Shown in pieces: positions 43,302 through 54,681 of a stretch of DNA of 64,000 nt. The notes under the pieces were generated by a model. It was not told the DNA's origin. It ran no database searches and was given only the letters and a program-made list of their open reading frames with translations. The DNA is from Ascochyta rabiei (taxonomy: Eukaryota; Ascomycota; Dothideomycetes; Pleosporales; Didymellaceae): positions 496,001-560,000 of the forward strand of contig NC_082421.1 of the NCBI RefSeq assembly GCF_004011695.2, in the 5' to 3' direction. Numbering within the stretch: position 1 is the stretch's first letter; every line of letters begins with the position of its first letter. The position numbers were made by a program, and so were the translations under genes.

Positions 43302-43593
43302 TACGTTCCCCTCGAGTCACCACAGCACCGAACCGCCATTAACAATCCCTCCAGGTCTAGTGGTCATGATTTCCGGTACGCATTCACCAATCACGCCAGT
43401 CACGCCAGTCACGCCAGTCATGCCAGTCACGTCTTCACCAGCATCACGATGCTAACGGTGCTGAATCACAGCTTGTCAATTGTCCCCAGGACGATAACGA
43501 GCGCGGGAGACCGTAAGTTGCACGCCGAGACCGAGCATGTGTGCGTGCATGGTTGCTAATGCCCTGTAGGGGGTTCGATTCCCCGTCGGAGAG
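43302..43593 (+). tRNA. tRNA-Asp(GUC) split by a canonical intron and three spliceosomal-type insertions
   Basis: Segments 43302-43310, 43355-43375, 43472-43478, 43502-43512 and 43570-43593 join to a 72-nt tRNA. Acceptor stem TCTTCGA/TCGGAGA pairs fully with one U-G, and the D stem is GTC/GAT. The anticodon stem is TCCGC/GCGGG with loop TTGTCA+C, and the T stem is CGGGG/CCCCG with loop TTCGATT. G34-U35-C36, C38, G73 and G10-U25, the yeast aspartate identity set, are all present. The 23-nt intron 43479-43501 lies between positions 37 and 38, the normal place. Three other interruptions separate positions 9/10 (43311-43354), 30/31 (43376-43471) and 49/50 (43513-43569). They start GTACGT, GTACGC, GTAAGT, end CCAG, ACAG, GTAG, and contain ATTAAC, GCTAAC, GCTAAT near the acceptor. 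The B box GGTTCGATTCC (43572-43582) is intact. The A box is nearly intact, losing only its first two bases to intron 1. Confidence 0.85.
43392..43430 (+). repeat. 9-bp tandem repeat (CACGCCAGT) in tRNA insertion 2
   Basis: About four copies of CACGCCAGT, one with a C-to-T change, inside the second GT-AG insertion of the tRNA-Asp gene. Confidence 0.85.
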
Positions 43594-43614
43594 TCATTGC
43601 GATGAACGAAGTTC

Positions 43615-43621
43615 TTTTTTT
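43615..43621 (+). terminator. T7 run, putative RNA polymerase III terminator
   Basis: Seven consecutive T, 21 bp after the tRNA 3' end; runs of T are the standard polymerase III stop signal. Confidence 0.7.
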
Positions 43622-43843
43622 GGTGGAGGTTGGTGGGACATGGGAAGGTTGCGGTTGGGCATGTGAAGTGAGGGGTCGGTTGCATGCGGTTCGATGTGAT
43701 GGAGTTGCCGGGTGGGTCTGTGCGCGCTGGGGCTTGGTATGCTTTTGGACGAGGCGAACGTTGCTGTATGTATGGGTATCTCCTGCGTGCTGTAGTTGTG
43801 AGGTAGTTGTGAGGTAGTTATTGAAGGGAGTGTCAAGGTAAAG

Positions 43844-43868
43844 TTTTTTTTTTTTTTTTTTTTTTTTT
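43844..43868 (+). repeat. Poly-T tract (T25)
   Basis: Twenty-five consecutive T near the 3' end of the monooxygenase gene (poly-A on its strand). Possibly an old processed-transcript scar or a simple mononucleotide repeat; no duplicated flanks noticed. Confidence 0.9.
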
Positions 43869-43921
43869 GGATATTGTGAACAACTGATCACAGGTAAAGC
43901 GTTGTTCGTCTGCAGCCTAAG

Positions 43922-45285
43922 CTAGACCTTCGTGCTTTGGCCGTGGAATATCTTCTTTGCTTCTTCCAACTGGTCTTCCAGATCAATCTCCCAAATCCAC
44001 TGCATCCTGCTCAGATAGCTTTCCTCGATCTTGTCCAGATCATCGCCGTGGAGCTCGAAGTCATACAACATACCCGCTTCTTTGCTTGTTGTGACGTTCT
44101 TCTGTGTTCTCTCTCGCCTGACCTGGTCGAATGCCTTGAACGCTCGTTCCAGATCGCCGACATCGTTTACCTCGTTGATCAGATTCGCGAGAATGTAAGA
44201 GTCCTCGATGCACATGCCAGCGCCGGCGCCTTGGTGGGGAGTCGTTGCGTGTGCGGCGTCGCCCAGCAGACACAGGCGGCCCTTGTAGTATGTCTTGCAA
44301 GGCGGATGCATGAAGAGCGCCCATATATCGGGCTTTTCCATGGCACCTACAATCTTTTGGACGTCTGGGCCCCAGTCGGCAAAATCGGCATCCATTTGCT
44401 CTTTGGACGTGGTGACAACCCATTTCTCATTGTCCCAAGTTTTGCTTGAATTGAAGGCAACGACTGTACTCATTGTTAGTCGAATGACACTTGAAGATCT
44501 GGTTTGGGCTTACCGTTCATCGTTTTGCCCTTCTGTACAGGGAATGTGAGAATGTGGCCATGATAGCCAAGGAACATGGAGCTGTTTCGTGCGACTTCTT
44601 CGCCCAGCATGTCCACTGCCTTGTCCATGGGTATCAAGCCTCGGTAGGCGTATTTGCCTGAGTACTGGGCGTCTGATGCAGGATCGTCCTTGCCGAGCAG
44701 CCACGGTCTTGTCTTCGACTTGATGCCGTCGCACCCAATGACGGCAGAATGTTGTGCTGTTGTGCCGTCCGCAAAGTGCAGTACCATGTCTCCAGAGTTG
44801 TCATTCGCATTACTCAAGTCGACAAGCCTCTTGCCGAACTGAGCCACGCTATCTGGGACGTCCTTGACCAGCTCGTCCAGGAACGCTGCTCGGTATACGC
44901 CTCCTCGATCGCCGCCAGCCTTCATTGGCACATCGAAGAGGGCATCGCCCACCTTTTTGCCTGGCTTGACATAGCCCTCCTTGTCTGCTTTGCGGGCGTC
45001 ACCGACGCGAATTGTGAACCATGAGTCTTCTCTCTCTTTCCACTGGTTTCCGGTTTTGACTTTGTTAAAGGCATCGTGAATTTTGGAGGACATGAGCTCC
45101 ATCGCTCGTCCAGCGTTGGGGCCCAAGTAGACACCAGCACCTATCTCACCAAAGTGAGGCGCTGCCTCGTACACGGTGATGGGTATATCATACCGCAGGA
45201 GTGTGATGGCGAGGGTGAGGCCTGATATGCCGCCACCAACAACGGCGATGTTGTAGTTCTTCTTGGGCGAGTCTGTTGAGGCCAT
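43922..45285 (-). CDS. FAD-dependent aromatic monooxygenase, salicylate hydroxylase-like
   Basis: Two exons: 45285-44514 and 44463-43922, intron of 50 nt (GTAAGC...TGAGTACAG); 437 aa. The N-terminal FAD dinucleotide motif is VVGGGISGLTLAITLLRYDIPITVYEA, and the second FAD motif is GDAAHATTPHQGAGAGMCIED. These define group A flavoprotein monooxygenases (salicylate/kynurenine hydroxylase-like), which use NAD(P)H and O2 to hydroxylate aromatic acids. No signal peptide, so cytosolic. The substrate cannot be predicted; no cluster partners are seen nearby. Confidence 0.88.
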
Positions 45286-46141
45286 CTTTGACGCGTACTG
45301 CGAGGTAGGAGACTCGGTTGAAGAGGAAGCAGCTTGAGGTTTAAATTTTCGTGCGTACTTGGAACTGGCTTGAGGATGACGGTAAGCTCAGGAGGACCTG
45401 AGACACGGCTGTCAGAGCGGATGCGGCTCTGCGACTAGACTTGCCATGGTCTTCATCCGACAGCTCTCATTCGACTCGAGTTGCGATGACGCATGACAAC
45501 AAGAGCTCTACGACTGGCCAATCAACCAGACGTATTAAGCTCGGCACCCTGCATCTGTCTTCGCAACGGCTTTGGCAGACCCAATTTTCGGAGCCTTGCA
45601 GACTATATCGCAAGACACACCTGTCAACGAGTGCAGTAGCTGATGGTTCTCATCCGGCGAAACATCATCGCGCAGAGTGTGTCTTCCGATGCCTGAGGCA
45701 GTTCGTACAGGCTCGCTTGGGACGAGGACGATGTGGGGTGGTTTGTGGGGTTGAGTGGCTTGTTCTGCGCCTCGGAACTGAAAATGATGCAGCCCCAATC
45801 ACCGGAAAGCTGTTCCGCGCTAGTACCGAGGTACCCAAGTCTCTGTTCATCAATGACCATAACAACAACGCATCTTGGTCCATTTCGTACGACCTGAACC
45901 AAGTTCTTGATTCCAACCTTTCGAGTGGAAGCTGCAGCCACCGATATGACGTCCTTAAGTCGAAGCCGTGGTGTTCGGTCAATATTGACTCTTTCGTCAT
46001 CATTCCAGCGTTACTAGACTGCATACAGTTTACTGCAAGTTCAGGGCCCTCTAACGATATCGATTCTCTAATCCCTCTTGAAAGCAAACCCCCTCAGCAT
46101 CTACATCTCTACCATTTCCTCTGTTCGGCCTGCATCCCCCC
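45286..46141. other. Intergenic monooxygenase/pyroglutamyl peptidase
   Basis: 856 bp divergent promoter region. The longest ORFs (45441-46229 plus; 45665-46087 minus) have no recognisable domain. Confidence 0.5.
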
Positions 46142-47428
46142 ATGCCAAGCGCTTCTTATGCTGCGCGGCAGCCTCCCGCCGAGAAGGGCGAGAAGCCTGT
46201 TCATGTGCTGGTCACTGGCTTTGGCGTAAGTGTATCTCTTCAATGTGCTCTTTGCTTTCGTATTTACATACTCAACCCTGCATTGTGCATGGCTCCTACT
46301 CTCACATGGTTCACTCCTCGTTTTTGTGCTCGATGACGCCAGAGCGAAATGCGGAAGAATACTTCCGAATTGGACTCATCGATCCCACTGCAACAACAGT
46401 GGCGAAAACCAGGCTACTGAACGCCCGGTATGAAGAGGGAAAGCAGGGGTTATATTTACAGACTCTGTCCGGTTGCGTTTTGATCACCAATATGAGAAAA
46501 GCAGGAGCGGTTCTTCCCATCCACGTATACCATGTTCTTTCAAAGCACAATCTGATCAAGGGAGAACGTGTCTTCATCGCAGATCCGAGATCTTACGGCG
46601 TTTATGTTCTTCAGTCTACCATATCTGAGCCACAGGTTGCATACTCTGGTGCTACCCCCAATGCTAACAACCACCCAGTCCTTCCTCGAGAAATACCCCA
46701 AGAACTCATCCTGGGAAATCGCATCCACACTCCCTGCCCTGATACCTGCATCCCCAGGCAACCCAACGCCGATCCAAATCAGAGTCCACCACGAGCCCAT
46801 CCGCGTCGCATATCGCACCGTCACCGACCTCGTCCCCAAGCTCTTCTCTCCGGAGCCCGCCACCGGCCCGCCTCCAGACATCGTCCTACACATCGGACTC
46901 GCCGCATCCCGCAACTTCTACGCCATCGAACAGGGCGCGCACGGCCGCGGCTACGCCCGAGCCGCCGACGTCGACGGCGCCTTATTCCAAGACGCCGAAG
47001 CAGCGGACTTATTCCCTTCGGCCCGCTTTCCCCCGCAGCTCAAGACAGGCTTCGACACGTCCGATGTGCTCGCCCGCTGGCGCGCATTCCTGGGCTTCTG
47101 GAATCCCGACGGCAGCGCTGAAGTCGAAGAGCTGCCAGACGTGCGCGTGAATCCCGACGCGGGGAATTTTCTGTGCGGGTTCATCTACTACAACAGCCTG
47201 GCGCACTACCACGAGCTGAATGGGGGAGAGGCGGGGGGGCGGCCCGTGGCGTTCATGCATGTTCCGGATCTGACGGGGAGCGAGGGGAAGTTGAGGGAGG
47301 GATGGGAGGTTGCTGTTGCGTTGATCAAGGCGCTTGTGGATAGCCGGCGAAAGGTTGGGCTTAGAGGTGGTCATGCTGGGGAAGGTGCAAAGCAAGAGGA
47401 TGATGTGAAGAACAACACTTCGACCTGA
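46142..47428 (+). CDS. Pyroglutamyl peptidase I (peptidase C15)
   Basis: Two exons: 46142-46225 and 46679-47428; 277 aa. Exon 1 ends VHVLVTGFG and exon 2 resumes SFLEKYPKNSSWEIA, re-creating the conserved C15 opening VLVTGFGPF..NPSW. IVLHIGLAASRNFYAIEQGAHG contains the family Glu, NFLCGFIYYNSLAHYHEL the nucleophile Cys, and AFMHVPDL the catalytic His. The enzyme removes N-terminal pyroglutamate; cytosolic. Unusual: the first intron is 453 nt (GTAAGT...ATGCTAACAACCACCCAG), by far the longest accepted here. It contains a ~150-codon open stretch in another frame. Confidence 0.88.
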
Positions 47429-47937
47429 GGGTTGTGGAGTGAGGCGGAGGGCAATGTTTATTTGCTGGACGGTTGAATCACACAGTAGGCGATCTTGCGA
47501 GGCTTTGAATGTAGAAAATCGGTTGGGTAGATGTAGAACTTTGGCGCACCCGCATATGAAGGCATGAATCGTGTACATGTTCCTTCCATACCGATTCCGT
47601 ACTCTGTTCAACCCACCTCTCAGCTCAGTGTTTGGTCGCCATGAAGATAGGGGTGGCTTCTCAACTCATCCAGCAATAGCTTAGGACCCAATGCCCACTC
47701 CATTCTCACGGTAAACTCACAACTCAAGCCATGAAACAAAAAAGTAGACGGCATTCATGGAGGCCAAACAAGTCACGCGAGAAGAAAGATGTGTGATCAC
47801 GAACTCGAAGTCCACTCGTCATTATATATACAATCGAATCGAAAAGGTGGCATATATAGCCGTGTAAGACACCAAACACTTTTTGATCTCAGAGCAAGCT
47901 GAAAATCTCCAAACGTCTAGGTATGCGTGCAGACGCT
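47429..47937. other. Intergenic, convergent peptidase/LPMO ends
   Basis: 509 bp between convergent genes; no feature recognised. Confidence 0.4.
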
Positions 47938-48885
47938 CTACAAGCACTGGCTGTAGTAGTCGCTCTGCTTGGTGCAGGTCGAGCCAGAAACGCAAGCAGT
48001 GGCGCCGGTGTAACCGATACCGCCGCACTGGCCCCACTTGGCGGCGGAGCCAGCAGCACCGGCAGCCTTGGTAGGAGTAGGCTTAGCAACGGTAGCAAGG
48101 GTAGTCTTGGTGGCGGTAGGCTTAGCAGTGGCGGCAGGGGCCTTGGTGGGGGCGGGTGCAGCAGGGGCAGAGCCGGAGCTGGCGCCGTTCCAGACCTTGG
48201 GGCCGGGAGCAGTGTAGCTTGTGAAGCCGGAGTAGATGTTGAAGAGGACACCGGGGTCGGTAGCCTTGTAGGCGCCGGGGAAGGAAACACCAGCGGGGAG
48301 GACGGCGGTGCCGGAGCCCTCAACCTTGATGTGGACACACTCCATGTAGAACTGAGCACCACCCTGGCGGTCACCCTCGTGGAGGGCGTTGATCTCAGGG
48401 CGAAGGACGTACTCGCCGGGAGCGAGGTTGGGAAGAGTCAGGTCGTGCTGACCAGCCTTGCCAGTGTATGAACCAGCAATGAGCTTATCAACAGCCCACT
48501 TGCCGTCGGTGTAGCCATCCTCCCAGATCTTAGTCCACGAGTACGAAGAGCCAGCCTTCGAGGCGTAGACCATGATGGGACCCTTGTGGCTGGAGGCGAT
48601 GATGTCGTCAGAGGCCTGGTTGCTGTCGTGGTGCCACTGGAAAGCAATCTTGTCACCACCCTTGACGGCGATGGACTTGGCTGCCTTAACGCCAGCGACG
48701 TTGCAGGTCATGGCGGACGAGGTGACGTCGGTGACGGGGTTGTTGTTGGGGGGAGAATCTATGTATCCGCCCTGGGAGTTACCGACACCGGCATCCTTTC
48801 CGTTGACGAGGATGTTCCAGACGGTGGTGTGAGCAGAGGCAAGCTGGCTGGCAGCCGCGACAGCGAGGACAGCGGAGAACTTCAT
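47938..48885 (-). CDS. AA9 lytic polysaccharide monooxygenase with CBM1
   Basis: Single exon, 315 aa. Signal peptide [18 protein letters not shown] is cut before His19 (HTTVWNIL), the N-terminal histidine of the copper histidine brace. A second histidine lies in [12 protein letters not shown], with the axial-side tyrosine in [14 protein letters not shown] Pro/Thr/Ala linker leads to a C-terminal carbohydrate-binding module, [21 protein letters not shown]...SQCL, a complete CBM1 with four cysteines. AA9 enzymes oxidatively cleave cellulose outside the cell, usually induced by plant biomass. Its presence suits a plant-associated or saprotrophic fungus. Confidence 0.96.
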   Translation of the reverse strand: MKFSAVLAVAAASQLASAHTTVWNILVNGKDAGVGNSQGGYIDSPPNNNPVTDVTSSAMTCNVAGVKAAKSIAVKGGDKIAFQWHHDSNQASDDIIASSHKGPIMVYASKAGSSYSWTKIWEDGYTDGKWAVDKLIAGSYTGKAGQHDLTLPNLAPGEYVLRPEINALHEGDRQGGAQFYMECVHIKVEGSGTAVLPAGVSFPGAYKATDPGVLFNIYSGFTSYTAPGPKVWNGASSGSAPAAPAPTKAPAATAKPTATKTTLATVAKPTPTKAAGAAGSAAKWGQCGGIGYTGATACVSGSTCTKQSDYYSQCL

Positions 48886-50782
48886 TGTGATTTGAATGGT
48901 AGATGTCTGTTATAAAGAATGACGGGTCGAAAAGGCTGACGGAAAGGTTGAGTTCGAGAGAAGTCAAAGACTGAGAGAGTGTATGGAAAACGAATGTGAG
49001 CGTCAAGCGTGCCTTTCCGTAGATGGGCAGTTCATGGCTCTTATACTCTGCTGTGTGTAGCCACAACACTCCTCCATCTCGGTTGCTGATTGCCTGTATG
49101 GGACATGAACTGAGTCAAGCAGCCACCGGGAGCGTGGCACGTCGTTTAAGCAGGAGTCATTCTATATTGTGGATGTTTAGCGCCAGGAACAGGTTAGAGT
49201 CGCCCGTTGGACGCCCGAGAGCCGTTGGGTACGATCCTGAGTGAAGACAGCGCGCATAGGTCTATGCCGAAAGGAGCAATATGTAGATCAAGCCTAGAAT
49301 GCAGGCCCCTGGCTATGAGATCCGTCCCAACACCAAAGCGTCAAAAGCCAAGTCGGGATGCGAGAAACATGAAATGGAAGGATCCATAGAGCCTACGGGA
49401 GGTGATCAGGAACAGGGAAGGGAGTCCCTTCGATAGGCCCAGACCGCCAGCGGAGAAGGAGTTCATGTACTTCCATGTGTTCGTGCAACGTCGTCGTCGC
49501 TGGCATCTTGCGTGCTCCTACTGCCGGAGATATCGCTTTCACTCATGGACATTGGAGATCTGCTGCAAAAGCCAAAGTTTTTCCAATCGTTCTCGCCAAG
49601 AACCTTTACTCTACGACTCAGGGCACCATGAGACGCAGACGGTGAGGGCGACCAGAAAGCACTGACGCTTGCACCTCTTTGTCGAAAAGCACTTTCTACG
49701 GCCTAGAAAAAGGTGGAGCTCTAGGAGAATACGAGATTTGACAGCGGGTGATAGACTAGTTTCTCCGTCATGCCGCTGCAGTCTTACGGTGCATATGTTT
49801 CAGCCAAGTCCGGCGGCTTTTGCTTCTGCCTTGGCTGCGTCTTCAGCGGCTCGGTTGCGCATTTATGAAGCTTCGAAAACCAGACGCTTGATTTGTAGAA
49901 CCCCGGTAGGATCGATTTGAGAGAGTGGAGAGCAGGAGTGATGGTCGGCATGGGGCCCTGGTTGCGGTTGTTGTTTTTCCTGGTGGTGCACAGAGCACAT
50001 CCGAGGAACTAGGTCGTTCATATTCCGACTCGCCACCCTGGACGCTTCTGCCAACGGCAGGGGAGGTAAATGAAAGGTACCTGCTTGGCTAGACCACTAG
50101 ACCACGCGCTCCTGCCCACGAGACCACGATATAGATTGTGTGCTCCTGAACGTGTTGTGCCACCTCGGTTCCAGTTTGACAGCGCCACGTTTCTTGAGAG
50201 CCGGGATTTTTTGAATTACAATACCAAGGACAAGGCGGTGAACAAGGCTGCATCGCATCGAATCATGTCGAAAGTGTGAAGAAAAGGCAGAAGACGGATG
50301 ACGGTGGACGTGATGAAACAACGCTGTTTTTGGACCTATTAACGTCGGTTGCAGTGTGGTGACTAACCATACAACGTCCCATTTCGTGATATCAAGGAGA
50401 ACAGATAATAAGACTTGGCTGCATCATTTCAATGACGGGCGAGAGGTCCGTGAGGGCGCCACATCGGAGCAGCAGAAGGGGAAGGGAGCCTGACATCTAG
50501 AAAAACCGACAACGCCTATAGGTCTGGTGGTAATGTGACCTTAGATGGAATATTGAGCAAGAAAGCCACGAGTGCAGGTAGACAGATGGCTATAATATAT
50601 GCCGCTCAGTGTGGGAGGGAGGCTGTTTGAGCACATATGAGCTACATGGACAGGCAAAACACGGCACCCAAAGTGGTCATGTTTTGGTGTAGGTCTATCA
50701 GGGGCGAGACAACGACCTCCTGGATAATCTGCAGGGAGAAGGCAATGATAGTCGTGCAGCGATGCATACAGACGGCCTCAAC
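48886..50782. other. Gene-poor interval
   Basis: About 1.9 kb with no supported gene, the largest such gap in the window. It includes the LPMO promoter and the region beyond the 3' end of the S41-type gene. ORFs are short and without recognisable domains. Confidence 0.5.
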
Positions 50783-53457
50783 TCAGTACAGCAGCATGCT
50801 TACCATCACAGCGACTGCAACACTACCCCAACGGCTCATCGCCCTGCCAGCCGCACCGCCCACCATGGCTCCCACCTGATCCATCACCGTCACTGCCTTA
50901 CCGCTTGCAGCCGATCGCTGCGTCGAGTTCACACCCTTGCCCTCGGCAATGGTCCCGTCGCCAGCCCTCTTCTGTCCGCCGGCACTGACACTCGTCGAAT
51001 CTCCTGTACTGCCCGCAACACACATATTCGTTTGGTTTTTGAACATGCGGTCCGCAACGCCCTTCCACAATTCTGTCACATCGGTGATCATGGGTGCGGT
51101 AAACCACATGCGGCAGTCGGCTGCCTCGTACATGAACTCGAGCGGCGTGCCTGAAGCGTCGTTCTGGCGCAGGTTGTCTTTGAGGTTCACACCACCAGCG
51201 ATGCGGCCGCCGGAGTAGGCCGAGCGCTTAAAGAGCTGCGTTGCGAATGCAGTCTTGCCGAGATCCATGGTGTCCCACTGCTTTTGTTGTTCGGGACTAC
51301 CGAGACTGAAACATGTTAGATGATGAGGCTGGGAAAACAAAGGAGGGTACACACAAGTAGGTAGCTTGCATGCGCGTTTGGATGTCGTCCCAAGAGAAGA
51401 CCTGAGCGCCTTTGGTGCCTCCTACACCTTGCATGGGACCTTCCTGAGGTCTACCGCCAACTGCGATGGTACGGACTGCACCCTGGTTCTTGAGGAGTTC
51501 AGATGCAATGGCGCATGTTGAGGAGCACATGCCGTCGTGAAGCTGTCAAGCATTAGCAAGGCACAGGCAAGTCGAAGTAGACACTTACCATGACCATGTC
51601 TTGGGCCTTGAACGGCTGTGGTGTGCTGGTCTCGTTCTTGTTCTTGTCAAAGCCAATGACTGAGAATCCGTCGTACGAGGTCGAGATGGGATCACTGAAG
51701 TTGTACCTGGTGGTCGTGGTGAAGCTGTCGCCTTTGACTTGCTGCGGCCCGAATGCAGCATCCGAGCTATCAATAGCCTTGTTGTCGACATCGAGTTGAT
51801 GTTGAAAGTTGAAGTTAGCTGTGATCCCAAGGATGTCATTCGAAGTAGTGTCTTGTCCGAAAGCCTGAACGAACGCTGTCTGGTTACTTTGCACGAACGT
51901 CTTGTTGGCCAGGAAGTCGCCAGTCAGCTGATAGGCAGCTTTGATGGCATCGTTGGCGCGGAAACGAGTACCGCCAAAAGGCTCTTGGTCTGCCTGGGGA
52001 TAGACTTGTTTAAAAGTGTCGTAGCCGAGGATAGCGTTACCTGGATGAAACATTAGACTTCGACTGTAAGTTCTGGTCTACCGGCATGGTGTGCTTACCT
52101 CCGCCGTTCCCTCGCATGTCAAAGATCATCTTCGTTTTGCCTTGTGTCTTGCACATGCGTATGAAGTCGCGCATCACATTTTGGAAGCTCTGAACATCTG
52201 GCGACTCGTACGACGGCAAGCTGAGAACTGCGACATCCTATGATGTATTAGCAGAGCATGCGGAGGGGTTGTGTGCCTCACATCATATCCCGTGTCATTG
52301 ATGTAGTAACCTCCAATGGCAAGGTTTGGATTGAGAATCACAGCCTTCGGGTAGCCAATCATAGACGGTGTAGGGGCAGCGGTGGGTGTACTGTTTGTCT
52401 TACTAGCAGCTGCAAATGTTGTCGGCTGCTCGATCACAGGGTCAGGCTTGGGGCCTGTGCAGAATTGCTTGAAAAACGTCTGCCCGCTGTTGACATCAGT
52501 GAAGTTACCAAATACAACTGCTACGTTCATCTGATTGTACGTAGTTCCGTTCGCAAACTCCATGGTGGTGTTGGGTCCTTGGTACTGGCCTGTTCTGAAC
52601 GAGCCCAAGAACACGGTACCGGACGCAATGAGAGCCTGCGAGGGGAATAACGCGTTCCAGCGAGTATCGGCATCGTGAAAGTCCGACTGCGCAGAAACAT
52701 TCTGCAAGTAGGTCATGGCGCTCATTCCGTTGATCATCTTGACCGGAGAAGGTTTGAAAGAAGAATCATTGTTAGCCTTTCGAATATCCTGATAGGTGTA
52801 GACCTCTGGCAAAGCCTTGCCATCGGAAGAGACCGAGACCAACTCTGTACCTGGTGGTCGCTGAAATTGCATAGCAGAGGCGAGAATGTCAGGTTGGTAT
52901 GCGAAGTGGTTGTCGTAGGCTCGGTTGAACAGGTTCATCATCTCCATCTGGAAGTCGTACTCTGTCTTGAAGGTTCCGCTGGCCAGTCCCTTTTGCATCG
53001 TGTCCAGCTCGCCCATGATATCAACCGGCTTTTCGGTGTAGTTTGCCGGCGGATCTTTTAGATACGCAGTATTAGATTGCCACTTGACGAAGAGCTTTAT
53101 ATCATCAACGAGCTTGACATTTCCTTCCTTGTCGAGCGGAACCGACATCAGACATCTCAGACCCAGCTCTGCTGAAACAACTTTTCGAGCACCAGGTGGT
53201 GCCGCTGCTATGGCATTACCGATTGCTGCACATGGTTCTTTCCCAGCGGAAGCGGTTGTGTTCGACGACAGTGTTGCATTTGATGCCGTGGAAGTGGCAC
53301 TGCTCGCTGCTTCCGACAAGAGTTCAGCTCCCGCTTGGGTCATGACCTCCTCCATGTCCAGATCCGGGTAATCAGGTACACCGTACATCCATGGGTGAGG
53401 GTTACCGGCAGCCGCAAGGCCACAGTAGACGCTCAACAGGACGGTCGAAAGATGCAT
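50783..53457 (-). CDS. Secreted S41-type peptidase-like protein, probably GPI-anchored
   Basis: Five exons: 53457-52282, 52237-52099, 52040-51589, 51542-51355 and 51305-50783; 825 aa. An in-frame ATG five codons upstream is possible. N-terminal signal peptide MHLSTVLLSVYCGLAAAG; then an extracellular domain with many Asn-X-Ser/Thr sites. The splice-restored DVAVLSLPSYES...KMIFDMRGNGGGNAILGYD is typical of the S41/tail-specific protease fold. HDGMCSSTCAIASELL, formed at the exon 3/4 join, holds the Ser nucleophile of fungal CPAF-like relatives. The C-terminus ends in a Gly/Ala stretch and a hydrophobic tail (SVAVAVMVSMLLY), fitting a GPI signal. It is probably a cell-surface protein; proteolysis is unproven. 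Confidence 0.82.
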
Positions 53458-54681
53458 CTTGGTGTCCGGCACCTATGGTGGCAACGATTCGCGTGGCTGT
53501 TTTCAGGTTGCCCTTGGGGTTTCCAGAGCCGATTAGATGATTACTACAAATGCGATCCAGCGCTAGCAGAAGTGAATTAGGTACAAAATGAAAAAGCCAT
53601 GAAGACGAAAAAGTCATAAGAAGGCTCACAGAGCTGAGGAGAGAGGGAAGAAGAGAAGTCACATTGAACAATTCATGGCATCCGTAACACTAGCCGTGAC
53701 CTAGTGCTCGCCAACTGTGGAGAGGCGGCAAGTATCATGATAGAGGGGCAGTGCTAAGAAAGGTAAACCCAAGCTGTGGCATGGCTGCGGCATGATAGAA
53801 ACAACGGAAGCCGGCCGAGGGTCCAAACGTGGGATGCGAAACAAGCCGTGTGTCCAATCCGGGTCCTGTGATGGTTCGAAGAAACGCATCGCAAGTTCTC
53901 AAAGGCCCGCATCAACCTACAACAAGCATTCTTCTTAGCCAAGATTAGGCTGTGGTATTGGTACCGCGACCTTGTGGCTAGATGACTCCTTTCGTGTTGA
54001 AGTATTCGGCAGAACGGTGGGTCGAGGTGGTGTTGAGCGCGAAACTGACACGAAACGGCGTTGCTGGACTAGACCATACCAAGCTAGTTGACATCCACAT
54101 TGTGAAAAGAGCCGAGTTGCAGGTGAAGTTAGTACGAGCAATAGCTCGTTGAACAACAGGCGCATTTGAGTAATGCTCTCCCTCAACACAGGAAACACTC
54201 TGCCGGGCTAGGGGGGTACCCGACATTGTAGACTTCTAGGTCGAGGACAAAGAACAAGCACGGCCCAGGTTTCTTGATCGCTGAAAGGTGATGTACTCAT
54301 GGTCACGAATGATTCTCCGTAGTCGCTGTTCGATTTTGCACGAACCCGGTTTGGTGTGGCTGTGCAGTTCGAGCTCGCTCTCTGAAAGAGTCGACTGCAC
54401 GGAAGACCAGCAAGCGACGAATGACCGATGTTCATCTAAGGCCCACGTGGATATGACACAGCAGCGACAGACAGTTGTGAGTAACACCGTGCTCATCGGT
54501 GAAAGGTGACAGAAGGGAAGAGTTGGCGAGCTCACACCTTCCGCCAAGGCGCGCGGGCGGCTGCGGGGTTTTAGCACGAGGGCTGAGTCCCTGGATCGCC
54601 ACCACGTCAACTCTCTGCCCTCCACACTCCACACCGCAACAACACTCGCCTCGCCACCAGCAGCGCGCCTCGTTCAGTCTT
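53458..54681. other. Divergent intergenic S41-type gene / eIF1
   Basis: 1.2 kb between divergently oriented genes. Small ORFs on both strands are not convincing. Confidence 0.45.

Noticed and set aside
42854..43342. Plus-strand ORF of 162 codons before the tRNA
   Set aside because: Basic, repetitive composition that shifts with C-rich sequence; no family resemblance.
43392..43430. Possible short CRISPR-like array
   Set aside because: Contiguous 9-bp tandem units without spacers in a eukaryotic sequence.
43024..43455. Pro/His/Gln-rich ORF overlapping the start of the tRNA gene
   Set aside because: Low complexity, no recognised domain, and its end overlaps well-formed tRNA segments and GT-AG insertions.
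45665..46087. Minus-strand ORF ending in a cysteine motif resembling a Zn(II)2Cys6 start (RACTNCLRHRK)
   Set aside because: Only two of the six required cysteines are present.
45441..46229. 262-codon plus-strand ORF
   Set aside because: Overlaps exon 1 of pyroglutamyl peptidase in another frame and has no domain pattern.
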